Assembly (NCBI GenBank): GCA_965240325.2
Contig: OZ251239.1
Location: 1,240,001 to 1,304,000 of the forward strand
From: Rebecca billardiae RCC1528
Taxonomy: Eukaryota > Haptophyta
Length of the DNA: 64,000 nucleotides
Direction: 5' to 3'
Shown: positions 37,160 through 48,703 of the stretch, piece after piece
Position numbering within the stretch: position 1 is the first letter of the stretch
Layout of the letters: every line of letters starts with the position of its first letter
Program-made: the position numbers and the translations under genes
The notes under the pieces: model-generated
The model's input: the letters and a program-made list of their open reading frames with translations, nothing else
Told to the model about the DNA's origin: nothing
The model's database searches: none

Positions 37160-40100
37160 TCATGATGCACTAGTACCGCAGACGGTCAGATCGACTGCCG
37201 ACTGCCGGGCGTGCGATGCCCAGCCGTGACTGGGCTGCGGCAGCGCGCCGTTCTCCTCCGCCTCCTCCACCCCCGACCCCGCGTGGCTCGACAGCGGCGC
37301 GGGCGTGCTCCCGGGCCCGTCCGAACTGTCCAGCTCGTCGCCTGGCTCGGGCTCGTCCGTGTCCTCGGACTGATCTTCGTACGGCATCATGAACGCCGAG
37401 AGCGTGCGCGGGCGCGCGCGCAGGTCGTCGTCCTCGCCCTTGTAGTCCTTGAGCCCGCCGATGCCGAACGTGCGGTGCCTGCCGGTCCGGCGGCGACGCG
37501 CGTGTGTGGAGCTCCGGTGGCTCAGCTGCAGCTGCGCCCACATCGCCGAGTTGGGCGCGATTGGCGAGCCAGCGGCCGGCTGGTCAGCGGCGGCGGCGGC
37601 CGGAGCCGCGCCCAGGGCGCCGTCCGAATCGGCTTCTGCGACCGGCGCGATGATCGGCGAGCGCACGCTCGGCGCGCGCGCGCGCCGCGCCTCGGTGCTG
37701 AACATCGGCACGTCGGCCACCGGCGCCGCCGCGGGGGCCTCGTCCGCGGCGCTCGCCGCGCACTCGTTGAGCGCCGAGGTGGGCACGGCGGCCGCGGCGG
37801 TGGCGGCCGACGCCTCGAGCGCCTGGGCGGTCGACGCGGTGGGCAACACGGCGAGCTCGTGGACGGGCAGCAGGCAGCTCTCGAGCACGCGCAGCACCTC
37901 CTTCACGCCCGCCTCGTCCTTGTCCATGCTGATGTCGAGCCCGGCGGAGTCGAACTCGTCGCGCTCGGGCGAGCCGCGCGGGTCGCCCGTCATGCCGATG
38001 ATCATGCCGCTGAAGCCGGCCTCGCGCAGCGCGCGCGTCGCGCCAATGCCCGTCATGCGGGGCATCTGCAGGGCGGCGCGTGCGCGCGCGGGGCGGCGTG
38101 CGCGCGTGCGCGTGTGAGGCCGCGGGCGGCGGGCTCTGTGCGAAAGGTGGCCGCGCGCCAGCCGGCGACCATCCGCCGCGAGCGCGCCCCGCGCAAACAG
38201 ACACCGCGCGTGAAGGCGCGAGCGCTGTGGCACACACCTGGTTGTCCATCACGATGATGTCGTACTGCTCGCCCTTCTCGACGATGCGCTCGACCGCCTC
38301 CTTGCCGTCCCACGCCTGCTCGTACGGCGCGCCCACGCGCTCGAACACGCGCTTGACAAAGCTCTTCTGCAGGATGCGGTCGTCGTCCACGTACAGGCAG
38401 CAGAAGCCCGGCGGGAAATCGTACCCGTCAAGCGACGGGCGGCGCTTCGGGGGCTTCTTGGTCTTGGCCGCGACGGCGGCAGTGCCGAGCAGGCTGGGCG
38501 GCTGCGCGCCGAGCGGCACGGCGAGACCGGCGCCGTTGGTCACGCACGTCGGCGAGCCCCTCGGCGCCACCGCCGCCGCCGCGCCCTCGGTCTCGGGCTT
38601 GGTGAGGCGCGAGGCGGTGGGCGTGGGCGGCAGCCGGCGCTGCGGCGGCGGCGACGCCTCGAGCTCGTCGGCCGACATGATGGGCTCGCACACGACGGGC
38701 ACGTGCGCGAGGGTCTGCCGCGGCCCGGCAGCCGGAGGCGCAGCGCCGAGACTGCGCTGCAACCTCTCCTGGCTGCGCGCGAGCGTCGTGCTGCGCGCGC
38801 GCGCGCGCGCCGACGCGAGGCGATCGTGCAGACCTGGCGACGAGACCGGCGACGCCTGCAGCGACCCGAGCTCTCCTTCGTTCGACTTGGCGCGCCACAG
38901 CCGGAGGCGCAGCTCAAAGGTGGCGCCGAGCCCCGGGCCGGGCGAGTCGAGGTGCAGCTCCGAGTTGTCGTGCAGCTGCAGCAGCTGCCGCGTGATCGTC
39001 AGCCCGAGCCCGGTGCCGCCCGAGCCCTGCAGCTGCCCCTGCCCCACCTGCGAGAAGGCCTCGCCCTTCTTGAGAGTCTTGAGCTCGTCCGCGCCCATGC
39101 CGATGCCCGTGTCGACGACCGAGAGCGAGACCGCCGCCTGGTGCTCCGCGGCCTCTGGATGGCACGCGCACGGGCTCGAGTCGGACGCGCCATCCGCCAT
39201 GTGCATGTTCATCACGGCCGCGCGCAGAGTGATCGTGCCTCCGGGCTCGCTAAACTTGAGCTGCGCGGCGGCGGCGGCGGCGGCGGCGGCGGGCGGGCGG
39301 CGTCGCGGGCGGCGCGCGTCATCTCCAGCGCTTCGGCGCTCGCGCGCGCACCGCACGCGCCCGGCGCGGCCGCGCACCGCGTTGGAGACGCCGTTGTTCA
39401 CGCACTGCTGCAGCCGGCGCGCGTCCGCGATCAGCGGCTGCAGCAGCAGCTCGGGCGGGAGCGGCTCGACCCGAAGCGTCACGCCCTTGCGCTCCGCCAG
39501 CCCCATGAAGGTCGTGCAAGCGTCCTCGCACAGCTGGCTCAGGTAGAAGGGCGCGGGCACGAGGATGAGCCGGCCGCTGTCGATGCGCTCGACTGCGCGA
39601 CGAGGTGGGCGTGGCGCGCGCGCGAGGGAGCCGATCGAGTCAGCTGGACGACGCAGGGTGGCGTTCAGGCCGACAACCGCCAAATGAACCAGGCGCGCGC
39701 GCAGCACGGGCGACGGGCCGCAGGCGTGACGCGCGCGCCGCGCGCGCGCGCACAGTCGAGCATGTCCGAGACGATGTGCTGCATCAGCATCGACATCTTG
39801 CCAAGCGCGTCGACCGAGTCAGTCACGTCGCCGTGGCCCAGCGACGTCGAGCCGTCCAGCTCCTGCAGCGTCGAGACGATGTTGGCCACTGCGAGCAGCG
39901 GAGAGCGCAGGTCGTGCATCACGACGCGGATGAGGCGCGAGCGCGCGTGCTTGGCCGCGAGCGCGCTCTGCAGCTGCAGCTGCTGCTCGGTCTCACTCTC
40001 CCGGAGCGCGTCGACCGCGAGCGTCGCGCGCTCCATGGCCACATCGAGCATCATGTGCTGCGCGGCAGCGAGCGAGTCGGCGGTGAGCTGGTAGTGGTGC

Positions 40101-41026
40101 CGCCCGCGCTGCGCCGAGACGTGCGCGAGGCGACTGAGCAGCGTGCCGCAGAGCAAGAGCGCGAAGAGTGCGCCGCCCTCGAGCATCGGGACGGGCTGCT
40201 CGGCGCGCGAGTGCGCCACAAGGAGGACGAGCTGCTGCAGCGCGATGCAGCCGCCCAACGCGCACGTCGCCGTGGCCTGCATCGGCAGGACCATCGCGGC
40301 GACGGCGGGGACGGCGAGCGCGCGCAGCAGCTTGTCGAACTGGCCGAGCGCTCGGTGCGCTGCGGCCAGCGCCTCGTCGCCCGGGGCGCCGGTGATCGGG
40401 GCCACGCGGCCGCCGTCGAGCGCGCCGATGAAGCAGGCGGCGAAGAAGAGTACGAGCGCGAAGGTGACGCCCTCGACGGTGCGGAGCCGCATGTGCAGCC
40501 GCGGCAGGGCGAAGCCGAAGCAGGCCATGCCAGCAGCTGCGGCCATTGCGCCCACCGCGCACGCGGCTGCCCACATCGACGGGGCCCGAGCCGCACCCGC
40601 CAGCCGCAGGGTGGTCGCGACGGCACAGAGAAGCGCGAACGCCGCGCCCGCGAGCACCAGCCGCGTGGGGTACTGCGCGAGCAGCTCCGCCGCGTACGCG
40701 CACTCCCGTTGGGCGTCAGCAAACTTGAGATTGAGCGTGAGGCGCGGCGGCTGGACCTTCTCGAGCGGCGGCGGCGGCGGCGTCGTCGACGACGTCGGCA
40801 TGTGATCTTGCTGCACGTTGCCCTCGCCAGCCGCCGAGTCGGCGTCGCACTCCGCGGCGGCTGGGGCCGCCGCGGCGGCAGCAGGCGACGCGTCCGCGTC
40901 CGAAGTCGACGAAGAGTCCGAGTGCTCCGCCGCTGAGCAGACGTCGGAGGAGGCGAGCGAGAGCTGGGAGGGGTTGCTGCCGAGCATGGCGCACAGCACG
41001 GGCCGGCCGGATCGGTCACGTCCCAT
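37160..41026 (-). CDS. hybrid histidine kinase with receiver domain, copy B (4 exons)
   Basis: Predicted as complement(37160..38065, 38238..39260, 39378..39592, 39754..41026), 1,138 residues. It is a direct-orientation duplicate of copy A, 6.9 kb away, with the same three intron positions and phases and only scattered residue changes in the membrane, HisKA, HATPase and receiver domains. All key residues (H-box His, GTGLGL, VMDNQMP Asp) are kept. Differences cluster in the introns (161, 117 and 172 bp against 150, 120 and 164), in a one-codon insertion near the N-terminus, and in the last 30 residues, where the two copies end with unrelated sequence. Nothing indicates decay, so both are probably expressed. 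The similarity extends about 300 bp upstream of the start codon. Confidence 0.88.
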
Positions 41027-42157
41027 CAGCACGTGAGGAGCGAGCTTGAGGGCGGAGGGGAGCGTGGGGTTGGTGCCACGATGGGTGGGTTGTTCGATGT
41101 GTGATGAGAGTGCGCGTTGTGCGCATCCTTGCGGCACCCGATTCTGAAGAATTGATGAACAATTCGTCAAATTGCTGGTCGCGATTCGCGATTCGCGTGA
41201 ATCACTTTCCCAATTCTTGAACGGACACAATTGGATGATTTGGATCCCGTTTTCAATATCACGGAAAAGGCCTTGATGACAATTTGGTGCTGCTAGAGAG
41301 TTCGAACGTCGTCATCGATGCACTGATACGATAATGAGCCTGATACCCCACATATAGATTTGTACATAACAGCATACTGTAGCCATAAAATGCAGGAATA
41401 AATTGCGACCAAACGTGATGGTACTTTGTCGTAATGATATCAGTCCCATTCATTAAGAAGAACAAACATCAGAGTCGATCGATGAATGATGGATGATATC
41501 ATGATGTGCTTCCGGAAGCACGTGCCGGTCGTGGACGGAACACTACTGACTCACACCTAGGCCTAGCAAGGGCGCGGGAAGGGCTGTCAACTCCCAGTGG
41601 CGCCGAGTGGCGGAGGTTGGTGGCCCCTCAACTCGTGCGGCCTCGCGCCGCAGCCGGGCTAAGTCATCTGGGCCCCGCGCGGACCGCCCCGCGCCCGCTC
41701 CGGGGCGCCGTGCCCGGGGTCGGCCGCCGCCGGTGCGCACGCCGCCGCGCCTGCATGCTGAGTTCCGTGCGCCCACGGTAGCGGCCGCAGACACGGCGCG
41801 TTGTTTGGGCGTCGGCTGGCTAGCACGTCGTAGCTTGACTCCCACGCCGCATGCCGTGACTCGACCGGCGCCCTCGCTGCATGCCTCAGGCCCGAACCCG
41901 CGCTGACGCCCGCGCGCCGCCGTGGCCACGCGCCAATGCCTGCTGCCAGCGCGCGCGCGGTGAGCGGTCGGTGGTGGGCGTGGGTTCGGGGGCGGGGCGC
42001 GCGCCCGGGGCAATGCTCGCGTATGACGATGGGCGCGCGACGTGCCGCCTCGCGCCGCCGCGCTGGCGCCGGCCTGCAGGTTGGCGCAGCACATACTCGT
42101 TTATTCGTCAGTCAGCTGTCGAAAGTGCATATATATATGTATATGTATGTGTCTGCT

Positions 42158-42246
42158 GCACTCTGAGCCTGACGCTTGCCCGTTGCATACCACGTCGTTA
42201 AATATATATATATATATATATGAATATATATACATATATTCATATA
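42158..42246. repeat. recurrent motif followed by TA-rich tract (copy 2)
   Basis: GCACTCTGAGCCTGACGCTT ... CCACGTCGTTAAATA followed by a TA tract that itself forms a palindrome (TGAATATATATACATATATTCA). The same motif occurs at 2,431-2,485 and 43,880-43,922. Confidence 0.8.
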
Positions 42247-42267
42247 TAGATGGAGTGATGGGCGACT

Positions 42268-43787
42268 ACCAGGTCGTTCCCCCTGCACTGGGAATCCGCG
42301 GTTTGGACATACAAGAAAAACAGCCGGAGGACGCACCCGTCGCTACCCGCGAATAAGATTTTCAGGTCTCGCGGGTGCGGATGTGCGTCAATCGATGAGC
42401 TGGTCTCGCAATCCCAAAATTGAGCCGCAACGAGATAGAGGGCAGGGAGCCCCCGGTGGCGGCTCGGCAGGCGAGGGCCGACCAAATCTTGACCTTTTGC
42501 CCTCGGCGGCAGGCGGCAGCGGCGAAGGCGGCCGAGCGCCGTTGGCGGGGCGCGCCCGGGGCACGGCGCTGCGGGCGCGGATGTGCTCGCGGAGCCGGCT
42601 TGCGTGGACAGGCTGTCGCGGGAGAGTATCTGGCGCCCTCCTGTGCCGCGCGTCTCGCGCCACGCCTCTTTTCGCCGCGGCTCAGGGCAGCGCGCACGCG
42701 CGCGCCGCCTCGAGGCCAGCACAGCCGCGCCGGCAGCCAACCGCGCGCGCGCCGTGCGCGGCGTGGTCGGAAAGGAACAAGGGGTGCTGCCGGGCGAGAT
42801 GACGACATCATGTGCGCACGCTATGCCGCCCCGCGGCGCCGCGAAAGGGCACGATAACGGATCCGCACAGCTGTTGACGAGTGCTGATTTCTTCAGTCGT
42901 GCCTGAAGCCAGACCTGAGCTCGAAGAAGATGATGAAAGTGCATCCGCGCGAGGAAGCGTCGCACCCAGCACTTCTACATGACCACGCGGTGATGAACAT
43001 TCATGGAAGAGTATCCCGCTTGCCCGTCTGGGACTGTTCTGTGTCTCAATGATCGTCCCGACAAGGGTCACGACCGCGAGGCCGTGCCGCACACCATTTG
43101 TGACAACTCGAAGAGGCGTGCAAACGGACCGGCGACACGCTCGGCAAGGCGTGGCGGGGCGGCATGGCGTGCGCACATGATGTCGTCATCTCGCCCGGCA
43201 GCCGCGCCCGTTCCTTCCCGACCACGCCGCGCACGGCGCGCGCGCGGTCGGCTGCGGCGCAGGCAAGGCTGGCCAGTTGAGGCGGCGCGCGCCGTGCGCG
43301 CTGCCCTGAGCCGAGGCGAAAGAGGCTTGGCGCAAGACGCGCGGCGCAGGATGGCGGCAGATACTCTCCCGCAACAGCCCGTCCACGCACGCCGGCTCCG
43401 CGAGCACATCCGCGCCCGCAGCGCCCTGGCCCGCATCGCACTCGCCGCCGCCCGGCCGCAGGCCGGCGGGTCAGAAATCGGTGCTCGCACCCGCGAGGGC
43501 TCCCGCCTCCGGTCGCACGCGAAGAACTCATTCCTAGAGCATCGATTTCGTGAGCGGACTATCGCTGACGAGGCTGATTACTGCTGTTCCACGGCTTTGC
43601 CGCGCTCGGGATTTGGCTTCTCGAATGGATGGATCTGGTTTCGTCATTTTTAATTGGAAAGCTCGATTAGATCGTTCAAGTGGTCTGATAGAGCAATCGG
43701 AAGACTAAATCTGCGTTGCTATGCCGCGGCCTCGCGCTCTGAATAGTGCGAAACCGCGGATTCCCAGTGCAGGGGGAACGACCTGGT
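42268..43787. mobile_element. 1.5-kb inverted-repeat (foldback-like) element
   Basis: A perfect 37-bp terminal inverted repeat begins ACCAGGTCGTTCCCCCTGCA at 42,268 and is mirrored at 43,751-43,787. A second, imperfect inverted pair of about 270 bp lies inside (42,565-42,834 and 43,154-43,425). The sequences between outer and inner arms differ on the two sides. No transposase-like frame and no clear target duplication are visible. It could be a nonautonomous foldback element or an inverted duplication of a transcribed sequence. Confidence 0.65.
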
Positions 43788-43879
43788 ATACGAGGGGGGG
43801 GGACGACGGCGAGGAGCGCTGACCCTGGTCATGGTGTTTGTCTCTGCTGCTCCGGATCTGCTGCTAATGCTATACAGCT

Positions 43880-43916
43880 TGCTGACTCTGACGCCTGCCC
43901 GTTGCATACCACGTCG

Positions 43917-43982
<66 letters not shown>
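43880..43982. repeat. recurrent motif followed by (TA)n microsatellite (copy 3)
   Basis: GACTCTGACGCCTGCCCG ... CCACGTCGTTAA, then about 62 bases of TA. It is in the same orientation as the copies at 2.43 and 42.16 kb. Confidence 0.85.
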
Positions 43983-43985
<3 letters not shown>

Positions 43986-44749
43986 AATTTTATTTGTAAC
44001 ATTGAAAATGCTGCTCGGTGCTCCTCGCAGATATTAGTTTGGAGACGACCATAGGATGAATGCCGCGAAGCGCAACTACGGACACGCGCAGCAGACCGTC
44101 GGCCTGTCGGGCATGCACTGACTGACGTGTCGTGGTCAGATTCCGGTGCGGCCGGCCATGCGCGTGGCATGCGCCGTCACGCGGCACTGCGGCGTGTCCG
44201 GATCGGCTCATTCCGGATAATCAATGCATGATGGCTGAGGCCGACTATATCTGCGGCTTCAAGTTCAGGAGCTCGACGAGCGGGGCCGCTTCAGCCTCGG
44301 AGCCAAGTATCCGGTCAGTAGTACTTATAGTCACTATCTGATCTGACTCAGCAGTGCTGGGTTCGGCCAGTCCGGCGGGGCGGCGGATCTAAACAGCCGC
44401 GGATTTTCCGCCCCCGGGGGCGCCCCCGGCCCGCCGGCGCGGGCGCGCGGTTAAACTTAAAAGTTAAACGGCCAGCGAGGCCGCCTGACGACGAGAATAA
44501 ATGGCGCGGGCGGATTTTCACCGCCGTCGTTTTTTCGGCGCGCGCTCACGCGTGCAACTGGTCCAGTCTTGTGATCTCATGATCTCATACGTCTTAGTAG
44601 TCTTAGCAGTCTTCCGACGAGCGGAATATTCTTCATTCCGAATCCAGGTCCGCCGGCCGCGGGCACCGGTCGGTCTACACGCAGTAGAGCAGATGGTGCG
44701 CGCAAGCGCTGCACGCGTTCTGGGGCGAGTGCCGTGCGCCTCGGACCGT

Positions 44750-45181
44750 TCACCCCGCCACGCTCCTCACTTTCTTGGCCGAGGCCGAAGTCATGGCCGA
44801 GCCCAGGGTGCCCCAGGTTGGTGGCGAGCGCGGCGCGGACTGAGCCCTCAGAATCACCGGAGGGGCTCGCGGCCGCCGTCCCCGCAGGGACTTGTCGCCA
44901 GATCCTCTCTCGGCGGGGGCTGCGAGCTCGCGGGGCAGCTGCACGCGCTCGAGGATGCCATCCTTGCTGGCAACCTTGGGCACGGCATCCTTCGGCGGGA
45001 GCGCGGTCGGTGGCGAGGCCGAGTTGGTCGGGCGCGAGCTGGGCAACGCCGAGTCCTGTGCGATCTGGTGCTGCCCTTGGGGCTGCTGCCCGTGCGGCTG
45101 TGCGTGCTCTGCGTGCCGCCCGCGCACATTCCACACGCGCTTCTTCGTGCTCGCCTTCTCCAACCCGGCGAAGAGGTTCAT
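44750..45181 (-). CDS. small basic protein of unknown function
   Basis: 143 residues from ATG 45,181 to TGA 44,750. It begins MNLFAGLEKASTKKRVWNVR, followed by a Gln/His-rich segment and a Ser/Pro/Lys-rich low-complexity remainder. Compared with the overlapping plus-strand frames its composition is coherent: few Arg runs, regular Lys, and a hydrophobic start. It is divergent from the F-box/RCC1 gene with about 180 bp between the start codons, a normal arrangement for a shared promoter. I recognise no family; it may be spurious. Confidence 0.45.
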   Translation of the reverse strand: MNLFAGLEKASTKKRVWNVRGRHAEHAQPHGQQPQGQHQIAQDSALPSSRPTNSASPPTALPPKDAVPKVASKDGILERVQLPRELAAPAERGSGDKSLRGRRPRAPPVILRAQSAPRSPPTWGTLGSAMTSASAKKVRSVAG

Positions 45182-45359
45182 CGCATGGCGGCGGCTCAGC
45201 ACATCACGACCATCGTTGCTGGGGCTGCTCACCCGTCACGCCGTCTGGGGCGACCTCCGGGCGCTTTGATTCCCGGACTCTCCCTCCTCAGCGCTCACGA
45301 ATCACGATGAGCCGACAGTGGGCGCGATTGGTCGGCGGGCGGCGGGCGCGAATCGCGAG

Positions 45360-47229
45360 ATGGAGGCACGCGCGCAAGCGGCGGTGAACGAGGCGGCATG
45401 CGCGCAGCACGCGGCGCGCGCGCGCCTGTCCGGGGCGCACGTGGCGCTCCGCGCATCCATTCAGGACGGCCGAGACGATGCCGAGATCGCTGCGCGCGCC
45501 GAGGTCGAGGCGGCCGCCGTCGCGTGTCACTTGGCGGATGAGCGCTTGAACGAGGCCCACGCCGCGCTGAGGAGCGCGATCCTGGCGTCCGAGCGCATGC
45601 CTTCCGAGCGCACCGAGCGTGCACGCGCTGCGGACGAGCGCAGCGCCGGCCGCGAGAGGCGCGCACGCGCTGACGCGAGTAGCGAGGACGGAGGCGCGAC
45701 CATCGGGATCTTGCCGTTCGAGCTGCTCGTGCGCGTGCTCGGCTTCGTGTCCGTGCTCGACGTCGCGAGCGCCAACAGCGTGGGGCGCATCTTCCGCGGC
45801 CGTGTCTCGCGGGGCGTGCGCTCGCCCGTGGAGGCGACCCTGCGAGAGCGGCTCGCGGCGCGCCGGCTGCCTCTGCCGAGCGCGCCCCCGCGCACCGCGC
45901 TCAGCTGGACGCAGGAGCTCTTCGAGCGCGAGCTCGTCGCGCTCGGAGCGTGCGCGCACTCCAGCGTCGTCGCCGTGAGCCAAACACTGACCGCCCTGGT
46001 CGACGCCACGGGCGCGCTGCACACATGCGGCCGTGAGGCCCGCCGCCAACATGTGACGGACGCGGTTGTGGAGTTCACGGCACCCGCAGCGCTCGGCCTC
46101 GGAGGCGACGACGCAGCGGAGCCTGTGCCCCATCCGCGCGCCGTCTCCGCTCTTTCCGACGTCCGCATCGTCGCAGTGGCTGCGCAAGCGAAGCATTGTC
46201 TTGCCTCGACCCGTGGGTACATGCTCGCGCTCAGCGACGCGGGCGCGGTCTTCGCATGCGGACGTAGCTCCTGTGGAGAGCTCGGGCTTGGCGCGGTGCA
46301 TTCGGTGCGTGTGCCCACGCGCATCGACGCGCTCAGCAGCGAGCACATTGTGTGCATCAGCGCTGGCAGCTCGTATTCCCCGCATTCCCTCGCCGTCTCC
46401 GCGACTGGGCGCGCTTACAGCTGGGGCAGCGGCGCTCACGGCAAGCTTGGCCACGGCGACATCGAAAGATCAGCACACACCCAAGCAGATTGTCGCACTG
46501 GCACACGAGCGCGTCGCTGCTGTCTCTGCTGGGGCGAATGTCAGCCTCTGCCTCACAGCGCGCGGCGCAGTCTACTCTTCCGGGCACGGCCAGTCTTCCT
46601 GTCTCGGGCACGGAGGGCCGAAGCCGGAGAGAGTGCCGAGGCGCATCGAGGGCCTGGCGGGAGTGCGAGTCGTGCACGTGAGCGCGGGCTCGAGGCACTG
46701 CCTCGTGGTGGACTCGGCTGGGCAAGTGTACTCGTTTGGCGGCGCCGCCGAGCCAACGGGCCACCCCGGGGCCCGCGCCCAACCCGTGCCCAAGCGCATC
46801 GAGGCGCTAGCCGCCGTGCATGCCGTGCGCGCGTGCGCGGGCAAGAGCAGCAGCACCGTGCTCGACATCAACGGTGCTGTCTACACCTGGGCCACTGGCC
46901 CGATTTGGCTGCTTGGCATGGGCCAATGGCTTCCACGGCGCCGCAGGCAGGTGCCATCTGCGCAGCCCTTGGCAGCGTTTTCTGCCAAATCTGTCGTCGA
47001 TCTCGTCCTCGGCGACGACCACGCCCTCGCCGTCACCGCGGATGGTGACGTGTATTCGTGGGGCGGCGGGCTGGCGGGACACCGCCAACCTGCAGTCCCT
47101 CTAGGACTTGCAGCTTGCGACTGGTACCGTGGACACAGCGCTGTGGAGCGGACGGCGGCGGTGTACGCGCCGGAGCGTCTCGAGGATGCACCTCGCATGC
47201 TCGTACTCCGCCGCCAGCCAATGCTCTAA
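45360..47229 (+). CDS. F-box/RCC1-repeat protein with an internal frameshift
   Basis: ATG at 45,360. A helical Ala/Glu/Arg-rich N-terminus is followed by an F-box (about residues 115-155, IGILPFELLVRVLGFVSVLD). RCC1-type beta-propeller repeats then begin (ACGRSSCGELGLGAVH, YSWGSGAHGKLGHGDI). At 46,461-46,470 the first frame is lost, and the repeats resume in another frame (DQHTPKQIVALAHE) through VYSSGHGQSSCLGHG, VYSFGG and VYSWGGG to TAA at 47,227. An expected GACACCGAAGATCAG-like run reads GACATCGAAAGATCAG, so one extra A at 46,465-46,467 explains the break. It is either a real lesion or an assembly error; no intron fits. F-box/RCC1 proteins can act as SCF substrate adaptors. Confidence 0.75.
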
Positions 47230-47630
47230 CTGCGACGAGACGACGACGACTCACAGACTACGGGCTGAGCTGCCTGTCTCGGAGCGCGGGCATGGCAGGG
47301 CCCGGGGCATGGCAGGGCCCGGGGCCGCGGGGGCCCGGGCCGCCGGGCGCCAGTGCCCAGTCGTCACTGGTCGTCAGTCGACCATAGTCCTACTGACGAT
47401 ACTCGGCGGATGGCTGCTGACTCCGCTGCGACTCGTCGTCGTAGTATATTAGTCGCGCGCGCGTATAACGGTACGACGTCGTAGCGCAGTGACGATGCGC
47501 GGCCCGCGCGTGCCGCTGTGATTGATGCGGCACGCGACCGGGCACGCGCACTCTGTCTGTCTCTGAGTGTTGCGCGCCGGCCCTGACTTGGTGTGAGTGG
47601 CAGCGTCGCGCGCCCGCGGATGGGCGATCA
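47230..47630. other. intergenic between convergent genes
   Basis: Contains a short tandem GGCATGGCAGGGCCCGGG repeat at about 47,289-47,325. No gene signal. Confidence 0.4.
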
Positions 47631-48413
47631 TCAGCGCGCGGCTGCCGCATCAGCCGGGCCCGCCCCTTGCGCTCCCAGCGGCACGGCGACGGGCGCGGAT
47701 TGGGCGTGCGACTGCGAGGCAGGCGGCGGGCCTGACTGCGGCTGCCCTGCCGAGGGCGGAGGATGCCACACGGGCGTCAGCCCGAGGTCCTTCTGCAGCT
47801 CGACCGCCTTCTGCACCTCGTGCGAGCGCAGCTCGAACTTTGGCACCTCGTACTTGGCCAGCTTGCGCCGCTCCGCCGGGCCCGACACGCCGTCGCGCAC
47901 GTGCACGGGCGTGTTGGTGAGTACCTTGAGTAACGCGGAGCGCACATCCTCAGCGCGCGCGCCCGACGCGTACCAGACCTCCAGGCGGTAGAGCGGGCGG
48001 CCGCGCGCGCTCTTGTCGCACACGCGCGCGCCCGTGATCCCGCCGTTCGGCTCGAGCGTCTCCGTCACCATCGCCAGCACGATCAGCTCCCAGAGCGCGT
48101 CGAGCACGCCCGGCGCAAATGACTTGCGCGCGAACCACTCGCCGCCGCGCTCGTTGACGGGGTCCTCCCACTTGGGAAGGATGCCGTCGCGGAAGACGGA
48201 GAGGGACTCGACTGTGCGCCCGACGCACACGCCCCGCTGGAACAGCTCGCTCGGCGGCGGCACGTGCGAGTAGTAGCTCCAAAAGTCCTCCGCGGTCGCC
48301 GTCATCCCCAGCCGGCGCATCTTTGTGTCCCAGCTCGCCTGGCCGTCGGCATCGGCGAGGTGCTCGTACCACACCCAGCTCGCCCGCAGTGGCGTCGCCG
48401 GTGCGCCGTCCAT
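47631..48413 (-). CDS. translation initiation factor eIF4E
   Basis: 260 residues, ATG at 48,413, single exon. The eIF4E fold is clear: WVWYEHL at the start; the first cap-stacking Trp in ASWDTKMRR; the eIF4G-contact segment EDFWSYYSHV; and the second cap-stacking Trp with its Glu in PKWEDPVNERGGEW, the most conserved block of the family. A third conserved region carries LYRLEVWYASG. It binds the mRNA 5' cap and recruits the eIF4F complex. A Pro/Gln/Ala-rich C-terminal extension of about 50 residues is not part of the domain. The residue after the first Trp region differs from the animal enzyme, so it could be a class II or lineage-specific paralogue. Confidence 0.9.
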   Translation of the reverse strand: MDGAPATPLRASWVWYEHLADADGQASWDTKMRRLGMTATAEDFWSYYSHVPPPSELFQRGVCVGRTVESLSVFRDGILPKWEDPVNERGGEWFARKSFAPGVLDALWELIVLAMVTETLEPNGGITGARVCDKSARGRPLYRLEVWYASGARAEDVRSALLKVLTNTPVHVRDGVSGPAERRKLAKYEVPKFELRSHEVQKAVELQKDLGLTPVWHPPPSAGQPQSGPPPASQSHAQSAPVAVPLGAQGAGPADAAAAR

Positions 48414-48703
48414 CGGAGCCCGCCTCGCCCGAGCGCTCGCCCGACAGCGCGAGATGCGCCCGACCGCGGCGTTGGACGAGCCAATGAGGACGGCGGCCCG
48501 GCCTGCCGAGCTCCGCCCGCGCTGTAGCAGGCTAGCAGCCGGAGTTTATTTTCGTCGCCGCCTTTTGGCATTTTTCGTGTCGCGATTCGTCTTTTCGATC
48601 GGTGGTCGTCGTCACTGTCACACTGTGACTCTCGCGGCCTGTCGCCGACGGCTACGGCAGTGCCCGCACTGGGACCCGGCGTGACGGCGCGAACGCCGCA
48701 GCC

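Larger units (their letters stand above)
41027..44749. other. gene-poor repeat region
   Basis: Promoter flank of histidine kinase copy B to about 41,330, then AT-rich sequence to 41,540, GC-rich unique sequence to 42,100, a 1.5-kb inverted-repeat element (42,268-43,787), TA tracts and unique sequence. ORFs of up to 183 codons (such as 41,543-42,094, -) are Arg/Ala-rich and show no family signal. Confidence 0.5.

Noticed and set aside
41543-42094. 183-codon minus-strand ORF in the repeat region
   Set aside because: Arg/Ala/Pro-rich, no family resemblance, no splice or flank support.
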